The notes beneath the pieces were generated by a model that did no database searches, had not been told where the DNA came from, and saw only the letters and a list, made by a program, of their open reading frames with translations. The translations under genes and the position numbers were made by a program. From Vibrio jasicida CAIM 1864 = LMG 25398 (GTDB lineage Bacteria > Pseudomonadota > Gammaproteobacteria > Enterobacterales > Vibrionaceae), in NCBI RefSeq assembly GCF_000400365.1, contig NZ_BAOG01000090.1:54376-118375 (forward strand): a DNA stretch of 64,000 bases, in the 5' to 3' direction. Shown piece after piece: positions 1 to 7,700 of this stretch; within the stretch, counting starts at the first letter, position 1; the number at the start of each line of letters is the position of its first letter.

Positions 1-896
1 TTATCGAACCTTATGAAGTCTATGCGGATCAGTTTTGTGCGCAGTATCCGCAGACAAAACGCCAAACCGTAGAAGAGGCGATGGCGGATGACGACGTTCA
101 TGCGGTGTGCATTTGCTCTTCAACCGACACTCATGCGGATTTGATTGAGCGAGCAGCAAAAGCAGGTAAAGCCATCTTTTGTGAGAAGCCAATCGACCTT
201 GATTTGGGGCGAGTACGTGATTGCTTGGGCGTAGTAAATCAGCATCAAGTGCCTTTCTTATTAGGCTTCAATCGCCGCTTTGACCCGCATTTCCTGAGTC
301 TTAAGAAAGCGTTGGATGACGGTCAAATTGGCGAACCAGCAAGCGTAATTATCACCTCTCGTGATCCTGCGCCACCGCCAGCACAATACAGTAAGTCGTC
401 CGGTGGTATGTTCCGTGATATGACGATTCACGACCTCGACATGGCGCGGTTTATCTTAGGGGAAGATCCAATCGCAGTTACTGCACATGGCAGTTGCAAG
501 GTAGATCCTGCCATCGGTGAAGCGGGAGATATCGATACCAGTGTGGTGACGCTTACATTTCCTTCTGGCGCGATGGCGACGATTCATAACAGTCGTCGCT
601 CTGGTTACGGGTACGATCAACGTCTCGAAGTGCATGGCGAGAAAGGTACGCTGCAAGTGGCGAATCTGACCGAAAATCTAGTCAGCCGCAGTACAGAAAC
701 AGGGCAAACAGGCGCAACACCGAAGTACTTCTTCTTAGAGCGTTATGAGCGTGCTTACGTGGCGGAATGGCAACACTTTGTTGAAGTACTGAAAGGCGAA
801 GCGCCATGCTGCTCTGGCATAGATGGCGAGATTGCTCTGACGCTAGCGGATGCTGCGTTAGAGTCGATGCAAACAGGGAAGACGGTTCGTTTGTAA
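1..896 (+). CDS. iolG: Inositol 2-dehydrogenase-like oxidoreductase (Gfo/Idh/MocA family), 5' end outside window
   Basis: Gene entering from the left edge: the reading frame is open from base 3, with 297 codons visible before the TAA. The ATG at 81 is internal, because the codons before it continue a normal Rossmann-domain sequence. Visible family marks are the EKP motif that follows the NAD-binding fold, GFNRRFDPHF, and the active-site segment FRDMTIHDLDMARF with the Asp/His pair typical of myo-inositol dehydrogenases. Such enzymes oxidise myo-inositol or related polyols with NAD+ in the cytoplasm as the first step of inositol breakdown. An iol cluster would be expected to the left but cannot be seen. 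Another polyol dehydrogenase of the same family is possible. Confidence 0.8.
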   Translation, partial: IEPYEVYADQFCAQYPQTKRQTVEEAMADDDVHAVCICSSTDTHADLIERAAKAGKAIFCEKPIDLDLGRVRDCLGVVNQHQVPFLLGFNRRFDPHFLSLKKALDDGQIGEPASVIITSRDPAPPPAQYSKSSGGMFRDMTIHDLDMARFILGEDPIAVTAHGSCKVDPAIGEAGDIDTSVVTLTFPSGAMATIHNSRRSGYGYDQRLEVHGEKGTLQVANLTENLVSRSTETGQTGATPKYFFLERYERAYVAEWQHFVEVLKGEAPCCSGIDGEIALTLADAALESMQTGKTVRL

Positions 897-915
897 GTCA
901 CCCTTAACAGGAAAC

Positions 916-948
916 AAAAAGGGGAGCCGCATTGGCTCCCCTTTCTAT
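916..948. terminator. Bidirectional intrinsic terminator between iolG and sstT
   Basis: Stem GGGGAGCC (921-928), loop GCATT, GGCTCCCC (934-941), with an A-run to the left and a T-run to the right, so it can end both convergent genes. Confidence 0.85.
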
Positions 949-990
949 TTCCTACACCAAAGATGCGTAAATCTTACTGATGCATAAGTC

Positions 991-2208
991 TTACTGAGTT
1001 TTTTGCTGTTCTGATTTGCAAACAGCGGCAGTGAAGATAACGTCTGTTGAGCTGTTTAGCGCTGTTTCAGCAGAGTCTTGAATTACACCAATGATGAAAC
1101 CAACTGCTACAACCTGCATTGCTACGTCGTTTGAAATACCAAACAGACCACACGCCAGTGGAATCAGTAGTAGAGAACCACCAGCAACACCAGATGCGCC
1201 ACACGCTGATACTGCGGCAACAATACTTAGAAGTACTGCTGTCATGAGATCAACTTCGATGCCCATAGTGTGTACTGCTGCTAGCGTTAGCGTTGTGATG
1301 GTGATTGCTGCACCTGCCATGTTGATGGTCGCGCCCAGCGGGATAGATACAGAGTACGTATCTTCGTCTAGGTCTAGCTTCTTACATAGGTTCATGTTCA
1401 CTGGAATGTTCGCAGCACTTGAGCGTGTGAAGAATGCTGTTACGCCACTTTCACGTAGACATTGGAACACTAATGGGTACGGGTTTTCTTTCGTTTTGAA
1501 GTATACGATCGCTGGGTTAACCACTAACGCAATGATCATCATCGAACCTAGCAGTACCGCTAGCAGATGTGCGTAGCTTGCTAGTGCGCCAAAGCCTGTT
1601 GTTGCAAACGTTGATGCAACTAGACCAAAGATACCGAACGGAGCAAGACGAATGATGAAGCGAACAATGTGAGAAACACTGTGGCTTAGATCTTCGAATA
1701 CCGCTTTCGTCGTTGCTGATGCGTGGTGAAGCGCAAGACCAAGACCAACACCCCAAGCAAGAATACCAATGTAGTTAGCTTCTACTAATGCGTTTACTGG
1801 GTTATCAACCAGTTTGAACAACAAGGTTTGTAGAACTTCTGCGATACCTTGTGGTGGCGTTGCACCTTCAGCACCGGTTACTAGCGTTAAATTGGTCGGG
1901 AAAAGGAAACTTAGTAATACCGCGGTTAGTGCTGCAAAGAAGGTACCCGCTAGGTAAAGAACCACGATTGGGCGCATGTAAGTGTGTTGGTTTTTCTTTT
2001 GGTTCGCGATAGACGCTGCGACCAAAATGAACACCAAGATCGGTGCAATGGCTTTTAGTGCGCCAACAAAAAGGCTACCAATCATGCCAACACTTTGAGC
2101 ATGGCTTGGAGAAATTGTTGCTAGTAAGATACCAAAGACGATACCGACGAGGATTTGGAGAACGAGGTTACCGCGAGCATATCGGGCAACGAGACTGTTG
2201 TGTTGCAT
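991..2208 (-). CDS. sstT: Na+/serine-threonine symporter SstT
   Basis: Inner-membrane symporter of the dicarboxylate/amino acid:cation (DAACS) family, 405 aa, close to the usual SstT length. The N-terminus ARGNLVLQILVGIVFGILLA is typical of SstT. The re-entrant hairpin TRSSAANIPVNM (about residues 261-272) and NMAGA (296-300) take the place of the NMDGT motif of glutamate carriers, which is the SstT form. Hydrophobic segments run through the whole protein. The ATG is preceded by AGGA at about 8 bases. It is a single-gene unit, convergent with the iolG-like gene. Confidence 0.93.
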   Translation of the reverse strand: MQHNSLVARYARGNLVLQILVGIVFGILLATISPSHAQSVGMIGSLFVGALKAIAPILVFILVAASIANQKKNQHTYMRPIVVLYLAGTFFAALTAVLLSFLFPTNLTLVTGAEGATPPQGIAEVLQTLLFKLVDNPVNALVEANYIGILAWGVGLGLALHHASATTKAVFEDLSHSVSHIVRFIIRLAPFGIFGLVASTFATTGFGALASYAHLLAVLLGSMMIIALVVNPAIVYFKTKENPYPLVFQCLRESGVTAFFTRSSAANIPVNMNLCKKLDLDEDTYSVSIPLGATINMAGAAITITTLTLAAVHTMGIEVDLMTAVLLSIVAAVSACGASGVAGGSLLLIPLACGLFGISNDVAMQVVAVGFIIGVIQDSAETALNSSTDVIFTAAVCKSEQQKTQ

Positions 2209-2566
2209 ACATCATTCCTGCAATGTGATGTCTGAGCAAGCGCGCAAAATTCAGTCATTACACGGCGTAATGTTCCTTGTAAAACAAGGGCTGAAGGTTG
2301 GAATTGCGTTGCTAAGACGTCCTGATTATCAATTATCCTGTTTTTATAAATTCAGCCATATTCTTGCTGAATATCACATATCTTAGCTTGGTAATATTTT
2401 GTGTCTAGTTTTAGTTTGTTCTTAGTTTAAATGTTTGCTTGATGTTGCCATTATTGGTCTTTTGTGTTGATTTGTGTCGCCAAATATGAATGATGGTTTT
2501 TCATTAAGTTATTAAAAAAGGAGGCGTTAGCCTCCTTTGTTCTATTGATTACCTAAATACTACAAC
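2209..2566. other. Intergenic region between sstT and rsgA
   Basis: AT-rich. It must hold the sstT promoter (reading left) and ends with the rsgA terminator. A 7-bp inverted repeat ATTCAGC...GCTGAAT at 2350-2372 lies upstream of sstT and could be an operator or leader hairpin. I see no gene. Confidence 0.5.
2508..2536 (-). terminator. rsgA terminator
   Basis: Stem GGAGGC (2520-2525), loop GTTA, GCCTCC (2530-2535). Read leftwards the stem is followed by a run of T. Confidence 0.85.
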
Positions 2567-3643
2567 TTAGTAACCTTGTTGGCGTTTTCGCTTTTCTCCG
2601 ACGACATTACGTACCATCTTTCCAAATTGCTTGCTTTGCGCTCGCTTCTTAGCAAGTGTCGCGCCGTTATGGGCTTGTTCGCGCAGTAACTTCAGGTAGT
2701 TAGTAAAGCGGCGCATCTCCAACGTGCCATCTTCAATCGCAGCTTGAACGGCGCAACCTGGCTCTGTTTGATGCTGACAATCACCAAATCGGCATTGCTC
2801 TGCTAATGCTTCGATATCAGAGAAGGTCTCACTAACGCCAGCTTCGCAATCGGTCAATTGGATCTCACGCATTCCTGGCGTGTCCATTAAGACGCCGCCA
2901 GAAGGTAACAAGTGAATAGAGCGAGAAGTGGTAGTGTGTCGACCTTTGCTGTCGTCTTCACGGATACCACCCGTTTCTTGTTCTTGTTCGCCTAGTAGCG
3001 TGTTCACTAAAGTGGATTTACCCACACCAGATGAGCCAATAAAAGCAACGGTTTGCCCTTCGCCGCACCAACTCATTAACTTGCTTACGCTCGATTCATC
3101 TAGGCCATTTACGCTTTCGACCATTAGCAATGGATCGAGCCTTTGCACCTGAGTTTTTAGTTCATCGACATCGTCACATAAATCGGCTTTGGTCAGCACA
3201 ATCACGGGCTCAACATCGGCTTCATTGACCAAAGTTAAATAACGCTCAATGCGGCTGAGGTTAAAGTCGTGGTTGACTGAACAAACGATAAAGACCGTAT
3301 CCACATTTGCGGCGATAAGCTGCTCGGCAACCTTGCTGCCTGCGGCTTTACGACTGAATAAGCTGCGGCGTTCAAGTAAACGAGAAAACTGCTGTTGGTG
3401 GTTTAGTATCACCCAGTCGCCCACTGTCATGCTGGGTAGTGAGGCTTGGATAGGCAAATGGGTTTCACCTTGCTCGCTTACCACGACATAGCCACTGCGA
3501 TGGTGAGCAATCACTCGTGCGAAGAGCGTGTCTTCATAATCGTCTAACGTCAGTTGTTGTTGAAAAAACGGTTTCCAACCTAATAGCTTTAACGGGTTAG
3601 GTTGAGTAAGTAGTGTTTCACAAAAAGAATGTGTTTTATTCAT
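2567..3643 (-). CDS. rsgA: Ribosome small-subunit-dependent GTPase RsgA (YjeQ/EngC family)
   Basis: 358-aa circularly permuted GTPase that checks late maturation of the 30S subunit. An N-terminal OB-fold (about 40-95) comes first. The G motifs follow in the family's permuted order: G4 TKAD (151-154), G1 GSSGVGKS (203-210), G3 DTPG (254-257). A C-terminal zinc knuckle uses C284, C289, H291 and C297. All key residues are present. In Vibrio a chromosome-1 rsgA is expected (established knowledge, not seen here), so this may be a second copy. The upstream 250 bases can fold into a complex leader. The gene is monocistronic with its own terminator. Confidence 0.92.
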   Translation of the reverse strand: MNKTHSFCETLLTQPNPLKLLGWKPFFQQQLTLDDYEDTLFARVIAHHRSGYVVVSEQGETHLPIQASLPSMTVGDWVILNHQQQFSRLLERRSLFSRKAAGSKVAEQLIAANVDTVFIVCSVNHDFNLSRIERYLTLVNEADVEPVIVLTKADLCDDVDELKTQVQRLDPLLMVESVNGLDESSVSKLMSWCGEGQTVAFIGSSGVGKSTLVNTLLGEQEQETGGIREDDSKGRHTTTSRSIHLLPSGGVLMDTPGMREIQLTDCEAGVSETFSDIEALAEQCRFGDCQHQTEPGCAVQAAIEDGTLEMRRFTNYLKLLREQAHNGATLAKKRAQSKQFGKMVRNVVGEKRKRQQGY

Positions 3644-3716
3644 TGTTGAATTATCCCAGACGCCACAAAGCGCCTTAATACAAATCGTATGAGGGTCTAA
3701 TTCGCATAGAGCTGAC

Positions 3717-3796
3717 CCCGGTGGAAACCGGGCAAAGAAGGGAGGTGCTGTGGCTTAGCCACGAGAAAAAGTTGGACGTTTACCCTTTCACTGCCC
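3717..3796 (-). promoter_or_regulatory. Foldable 5' leader upstream of rsgA
   Basis: In the minus-strand transcript, GGGCAGUGAAAGGG (3796-3783) can pair almost continuously with CCCUUCUUUGCCC (3742-3730), enclosing a perfect GUGGC-UAA-GCCAC hairpin (3762-3750). A second hairpin CCCGGU-UUCC-ACCGGG (3732-3717) shares bases 3732-3730 with the long stem, so the two are partly exclusive. No T-run follows, so it is not a terminator. It matches no riboswitch class I can name. Confidence 0.5.
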
Positions 3797-3897
3797 AGTT
3801 AGTGTTATTCATTACAATCATCATATTTCCTCTTCGTTGGTGAGTTAACGGCCGGAGTATAGCGGCTGTGATTCGAATCTTACAACTCCTTTGCGTT

Positions 3898-4224
3898 TTA
3901 TATGTGTTTTATTCGACGTTCTTCCATCTCTTGTGAATAGGTGTTGGCTTTTACGCCGTAGATGATTTGGATATGTCGGTCATCGATGATCACCACACCG
4001 TGTGCCCCGTGTTCTTTCAATGCTTTTTGATTCACGATAGCGGTGCTTTTTAACGTTAGGCGTAGCCTTGTCGCGCAAGCGCCCGTTTCGACCAAGTTAT
4101 CCAAACCGCCTATGGCTTGTATCACGGTGTCGACATCTTGTTCCAGATTTGGATTCACTTGGGTCAGCATTTTGAAGACGCGAGAAAGGGCTTTTAACAT
4201 GGCGAGAAACTCGTTTGGCAGCAA
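3898..4224 (-). CDS. Stand-alone PTS EIIB-like domain (glucose/N-acetylglucosamine type)
   Basis: Up to 108 aa, consisting of one GlcB-type EIIB domain. AIGGLDNLVETGACATRLRL carries the phosphorylatable Cys, and GVVIIDDRHIQIIYGVKA plus the EM tail match the end of the domain. In the PTS this domain takes phosphate from EIIA and passes it to sugar held by EIIC. No EIIC, EIIA or sugar gene is adjacent, so a trans-acting or regulatory role is inferred. The start is uncertain: the listed TTG at 4224 has AAGG close by, while an ATG at 4200 gives a 100-aa product. Confidence 0.7.
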   Translation of the reverse strand: MLPNEFLAMLKALSRVFKMLTQVNPNLEQDVDTVIQAIGGLDNLVETGACATRLRLTLKSTAIVNQKALKEHGAHGVVIIDDRHIQIIYGVKANTYSQEMEERRIKHI

Positions 4225-4325
4225 AGCCTTGTTTATATCTCAGCTGCGGCTATTTCGCTCTGATTTAGGACACAAAATTATGCATTGATAGCTTGGTGAA
4301 TGCTGCTCAGAGAAAAGAGAGAGGA

Positions 4326-4355
4326 ATAAAAAAGCTCCTCACGTTGGAGGAGCTT
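4326..4355 (-). terminator. Terminator of the copper-delivery operon
   Basis: Stem AAGCTCCTC (4332-4340) / GAGGAGCTT (4347-4355), followed in the leftward direction by a T-run. Confidence 0.88.
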
Positions 4356-4378
4356 TGAACTGATTTGCCGAGCAACAA

Positions 4379-4846
4379 TTAATGCTGATGCTCGTGCTTT
4401 TTCATTCCAGCCATGACTTTTTTAACCGGTGCGGTAAAGCTTTGCTTTTGACCATTGTCGTAAGTCACGGTGACTTCGATTTCGTCGCCTTCATTAAGCG
4501 GCTGTTTAAGGTCGAACAGCATGATATGCAGGCTGCCCGGTTTTAGCTCGGTGGTTTCTTTTGCTGTTAGTGTGATGTGATCTACTTGACGCATCTTCAT
4601 CACATCACCTTCTTTAATCACATCGTGCAGCTCAACTTTGCCTGCTGCTGGTGTTTCTGCTGCAACGATATTGATGTCTTCTTGGCTTCGGTTAGCAAAG
4701 GTAACAAATACAGCACTTGTTACGGCACCTGGCGCCATGGCTCGTGCATACGGCTCATGTGGCATTACATTGAGGTTTGCTTGTGCCAAAGGGCTTAGAA
4801 GTAGGGCGGAGAGGGCTAACGTTTTGATTGCATGCTTAGCTTTCAT
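4379..4846 (-). CDS. Periplasmic copper chaperone PCu(A)C
   Basis: 155 aa with an N-terminal signal peptide (about 1-23, ending AQA). The copper motif H-X10-M-X21-H-X-M is matched exactly by H74, M85, H107 and M109. The His-rich tail KKHEHQH may add Cu(II) binding. PCu(A)C carries Cu(I) in the periplasm and, with Sco, loads the CuA centre of cytochrome oxidase. It is the last gene of a leftward operon; its start overlaps the end of the Sco gene by 11 bases, which implies translational coupling. Confidence 0.93.
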   Translation of the reverse strand: MKAKHAIKTLALSALLLSPLAQANLNVMPHEPYARAMAPGAVTSAVFVTFANRSQEDINIVAAETPAAGKVELHDVIKEGDVMKMRQVDHITLTAKETTELKPGSLHIMLFDLKQPLNEGDEIEVTVTYDNGQKQSFTAPVKKVMAGMKKHEHQH

Positions 4847-5447
4847 TGGTTTTTCCTTCTGCAGTCAGTTTGGTTATCGCCTCGACAATTGGCGCAGGCG
4901 TTAAAGTATGTGGCACTTTAGTGATGAGTGTGCCGTCGGGCTTCAAGAAATAGAAATATGAGCTGTGGTCGAGAGTGTATTTCAGCTCAGAACCTTCGAG
5001 TTCCGTTTTACGGAAGATAACACCGTACTTGTGAGCAAGTGGGGTGGTGACATCCAACGGTGCTGACAGGCCTTCAATCATAGGGTGGAAGTAGTGCGCG
5101 TATTTGGCGGATGCATCGGCTTCGTCGCGCTCTGGATCAAGCGAGATAAACATCGGGCGCAACTGTGCTTTTTGCGCATCGTCGATTTGATTGAGTGCGC
5201 CTGCTAGCATGGCTAATGAGGTCGGACACACGTCTGGACAACGCGTAAAGCCAAAGTAAACAATGCGAATGCGATCATCGCTGGTATCGAAGATATCGAC
5301 AGGTTTATCGCCTTCGCCGAACAACACACTTTGTTCGGTCGCGACTTGTTGTTTTTTCTCTACGTCTTTTTGTCCATCTAGATACGTTTTGGTACCAAAG
5401 CCGAGGACAAAAGCAACCACGAGAAAAAGAGACCAATTACGGCTCAT
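4836..5447 (-). CDS. SCO1/SenC-family copper/thiol protein
   Basis: 203 aa, with an N-terminal membrane anchor (about 5-18) and a thioredoxin fold facing the periplasm. The copper ligands are C70 and C74 in CPDVC, plus H161 in LDHSSYFYF. Family role: delivers copper to, or reduces the cysteines of, the CuA site of cytochrome c oxidase, with PCu(A)C as usual partner. The gene starts 9 bases after the unknown 141-aa gene and overlaps the PCu(A)C gene, so all three are probably one transcript. Confidence 0.93.
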   Translation of the reverse strand: MSRNWSLFLVVAFVLGFGTKTYLDGQKDVEKKQQVATEQSVLFGEGDKPVDIFDTSDDRIRIVYFGFTRCPDVCPTSLAMLAGALNQIDDAQKAQLRPMFISLDPERDEADASAKYAHYFHPMIEGLSAPLDVTTPLAHKYGVIFRKTELEGSELKYTLDHSSYFYFLKPDGTLITKVPHTLTPAPIVEAITKLTAEGKTNES

Positions 5448-5456
5448 ATCAATTCC

Positions 5457-5882
5457 TTATCTTTGCATTTTGAGGGCTGGGTAGATGGTGTCTTTACCGT
5501 CGGAAAGCTCACCAACCCACGTCATCGAATCTTGTGTACAAACGGGCAATGTCACGTCGCCCACGAATTTACCCGGCGCCACTTTCTTCAGCATGAATTT
5601 TGGCTCGCCCATTTCCATTTCTCGACCAACCAAACTTAATACAAGCTGATCGGCTTCGCTGTCTTGCCATTCGACTTCGAGTTGAGCGGGGATCAGAGGT
5701 TGAGCAGTATCGACGCTAAGCGTCATCGCAACATCATGTTGGATGCAAGGTTCAGTAGAGAGGAAACAGTATTCATCGAGCGACTTAGGCTCGGGCGCTG
5801 AAGAGAAGTTTTTGATGAGGGTAGGCGCGTAAAAGCCAGCAACCAGTGCAACGGCTATCCCTGCGATTTGTAACACTTTCAT
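5457..5882 (-). CDS. Unknown exported protein, first gene of the Sco/PCu(A)C operon
   Basis: 141 aa. A hydrophobic N-terminal segment (about 4-24) would anchor or export it; the rest is soluble and beta-rich in appearance. Cysteines are at YCFLSTEPC (two, six residues between them) and LPVC. I do not recognise the family. Position as first gene of the copper-delivery operon suggests an accessory role in periplasmic copper handling or cytochrome oxidase assembly; that is inference from context only. Confidence 0.75.
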   Translation of the reverse strand: MKVLQIAGIAVALVAGFYAPTLIKNFSSAPEPKSLDEYCFLSTEPCIQHDVAMTLSVDTAQPLIPAQLEVEWQDSEADQLVLSLVGREMEMGEPKFMLKKVAPGKFVGDVTLPVCTQDSMTWVGELSDGKDTIYPALKMQR

Positions 5883-5969
5883 TAAGATTCAGTATTTATC
5901 ACTTAACATTGTCTGCATCCTAGCACAGATGGGATGTAGGAAAACTCGTAACTTCAACAAATTGTGCAC

Positions 5970-6023
5970 TATACCCAAGTAACCTCGAGATGCTGGTTCA
6001 GCGAGAATGATTTGGTTTGTAGA
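5970..6023. repeat. Left-end fragment of the dispersed TATACCC repeat
   Basis: Starts TATACCCAAGTAACCTCGAG and runs to about TTTGGTTTGTAG, matching the first ~54 bases of the full copy at 63509. The rest of the element is absent; the popT terminator follows directly. Confidence 0.8.
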
Positions 6024-6031
6024 GCGTAAAT

Positions 6032-6055
6032 AAAAAAACGGAGCCAATGGCTCCG
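6032..6055 (-). terminator. popT terminator
   Basis: Stem CGGAGCC (6039-6045), loop AAT, GGCTCCG (6049-6055); a T-run follows in the leftward direction. Confidence 0.87.
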
Positions 6056-6085
6056 CTTCTTAAATGATGGAATAGTGGTTCAGAT

Positions 6086-7003
6086 TTATTTGTTTGAATC
6101 CGCAAACTTTTCTAAACCAAGTACCAGTGCAATGGCAGCTAGCATCATGATCACGGCTAACACCAGTTGTGATGGTTGAGACGTGATGTGCTCAAACTCA
6201 AACGGTGACAGGTTTTGCTCTAGCAATGGTACTTGTTCACCTTTCGAGTTTGTACGCCATGTTAACGTCTCTTTCCAAGGCCAGATCTTCGGTAGCGTGC
6301 CGATCATCAAGCCTGTTAGGAACATCAAAGTTAAATCGCGGAATTTGCGCAGTAACCAAGATAACAGGTGAGAGAAAGACAATAGACCGACCACACAGCC
6401 AACAAGGAACAGTGCAAGAATATCAAATTGGAACCCTTTCACTGCGCCTAGTACAGGAGCGTACATGCCGATCAACAGCAAAATAAAGCTGCCTGAGATG
6501 CCCGGTAGGATCATTGCACAAATCGCAATCGCACCTGCAAGAATGGTGTTGATTGCAGTTGGCTCCATGTGAAGTGGTTTTAGTACCGTGATGCTGTAGG
6601 CAAAGCCAATACCAATCAAGAGGGCAACAAAGCGAATCGCATCGCGTTTCTCTACTTGGCGAATGATGTGGTAGACCGACACCAAAATCAGGCCGAAGAA
6701 GAAAGACCAGATTGGAATTGGGTGGGTTTCTAGTAGCCAACTGATCAGTTTTGCCAGTGTTGCGATACTAGTGAAAATGCCCGCAAACAATGAAATCAGG
6801 AAGAAGCCGTTAATATGGTTAAATACGGCTTTGAAGCCATCTTTTTTCCAAATCGAGAAAAGTGATGGGTTAATACGTCGAATGCTTTCTAGCAGCGTGT
6901 CGTAAATGCCGGTAATGAATGCAATGGTGCCGCCTGATACGCCAGGGACAACATCAGCTGCACCCATGGCCATTCCTTTAAAGTAGGTGATTAGATAGTT
7001 CAT
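6086..7003 (-). CDS. popT: Polyprenyl-phosphate transporter, DUF368 family (PopT)
   Basis: 305-aa polytopic inner-membrane protein. The N-terminus has the family signature GMAMGAADVVPGVSGGTIAF, and a second related motif CAMILPGISGSFILLL lies near residue 165, reflecting the internal inverted repeat of the family. DUF368 proteins have been shown, including in V. cholerae, to return undecaprenyl phosphate to the inner leaflet for reuse in peptidoglycan and surface-polymer synthesis. It is a single gene with its own terminator, lying just left of the qrr locus. Confidence 0.92.
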   Translation of the reverse strand: MNYLITYFKGMAMGAADVVPGVSGGTIAFITGIYDTLLESIRRINPSLFSIWKKDGFKAVFNHINGFFLISLFAGIFTSIATLAKLISWLLETHPIPIWSFFFGLILVSVYHIIRQVEKRDAIRFVALLIGIGFAYSITVLKPLHMEPTAINTILAGAIAICAMILPGISGSFILLLIGMYAPVLGAVKGFQFDILALFLVGCVVGLLSFSHLLSWLLRKFRDLTLMFLTGLMIGTLPKIWPWKETLTWRTNSKGEQVPLLEQNLSPFEFEHITSQPSQLVLAVIMMLAAIALVLGLEKFADSNK

Positions 7004-7280
7004 TTCTCAAGTACTAAGTCATGTTGATGGCAGTGAGTATACAAACATTGATGTCAAAAAAGTATGAAATAGTGTTTCGGAAGAGTTCGAAATGATGGCT
7101 TTTCGGAGAAACACAAACTCTATCGCGAGTTTGAACAAATAAAACAGAACGATAAGCGAGATTTAGCAATGTGAAGAGGGGAAATATAAAAGGCGCAACA
7201 CTGTCTAAATCATCCTAACTAAACAATAAATATCGTGAATCTGGCCATTTGATGATTTATTTATCATTTATGAAGTGTGG

Positions 7281-7326
7281 TTGCGTATTGCAACTGCGTT
7301 TTGCGTTTTGGTTTTGCATATTGCAA
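7281..7326 (+). promoter_or_regulatory. Two LuxO-type operator sites upstream of qrr
   Basis: TTGCGTATTGCAA (7281-7293) and TTGCATATTGCAA (7314-7326) match the TTGCA-N3-TGCAA palindrome bound by phosphorylated LuxO upstream of Vibrio qrr genes. They lie about 65-110 bases before the sigma-54 promoter, as expected for an enhancer. Confidence 0.85.
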
Positions 7327-7387
7327 ATTTATTCGTTCTGGTCTGATCTGATATGAGATCTTGTGCCCAAAAATAAAGCTTTTCAAA

Positions 7388-7404
7388 TTGGCATGATTAA
7401 TGCA
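7388..7404 (+). promoter_or_regulatory. Sigma-54 promoter of qrr
   Basis: TTGGCATGATTAATGCA: GG at 7390-7391 and GC at 7402-7403, with the obligatory 10-base spacing of RpoN promoters. Transcription should begin about 7415. Confidence 0.9.
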
Positions 7405-7414
7405 TAATTCTTTT

Positions 7415-7523
7415 CGACCCTTCTTAAGCCGAGGGTCACCTAGCCAACTGACGTTGTTAGTGAATACACATTGTTCACATCATACATAAGCCAATCGCCT
7501 TAATTGCGGTTGGCTATTTTTTT
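7415..7523 (+). ncRNA. qrr: Quorum-regulatory small RNA Qrr
   Basis: About 109 nt. It contains the highly conserved Qrr core GGGTCACCTAGCCAACTGAC and continues GTTGTTAGTGAA (7433-7464 in all). The 5' hairpin CGACCC...GGGTC comes first. It ends in an intrinsic terminator: stem AGCCAATCGC (7489-7498) / GCGGTTGGCT (7506-7515) and seven T (7517-7523). Qrr RNAs are made at low cell density from LuxO-P/sigma-54 promoters and act with Hfq on the luxR/hapR and aphA mRNAs, among others. The location away from luxO indicates one of the unlinked copies (Qrr2-5); which one cannot be decided by eye. Its sigma-54 promoter and LuxO sites are upstream. Confidence 0.95.
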
Positions 7524-7531
7524 GTCTGTAG

Positions 7532-7583
7532 TATACCCAAATAACCTTGAGATGCTTGATTCTGTGAGAATGACTCGGGTATA
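7532..7583. repeat. Short form of the dispersed TATACCC...GGGTATA repeat
   Basis: Begins TATACCCAAATAACCTTGAG and ends GACTCGGGTATA, i.e. both outer ends with nearly all of the interior missing (52 bp). It lies directly after the qrr terminator. Confidence 0.7.
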
Positions 7584-7641
7584 TATGTACAACGTTTCCT
7601 ACGTGCTTTGCAATTTGCACTTTTCAACGATTAATGAGCAA

Positions 7642-7671
7642 TAAAAAGGGCTGACGCATAACGCCAACCCT
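7642..7671 (-). terminator. malT terminator
   Basis: In the leftward RNA, AGGGUUGGCG pairs with CGUCAGCCCU (10 bp including two G-U pairs), followed by UUUUUAUU. Confidence 0.75.
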
Positions 7672-7700
7672 AGTATCTAGCACTAATTTATTCAGTCCGA

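Noticed and set aside
1091..1576. 161-codon open frame on the + strand inside sstT
   Set aside because: Antisense shadow of a clear transporter gene; no ribosome-binding site or family match.
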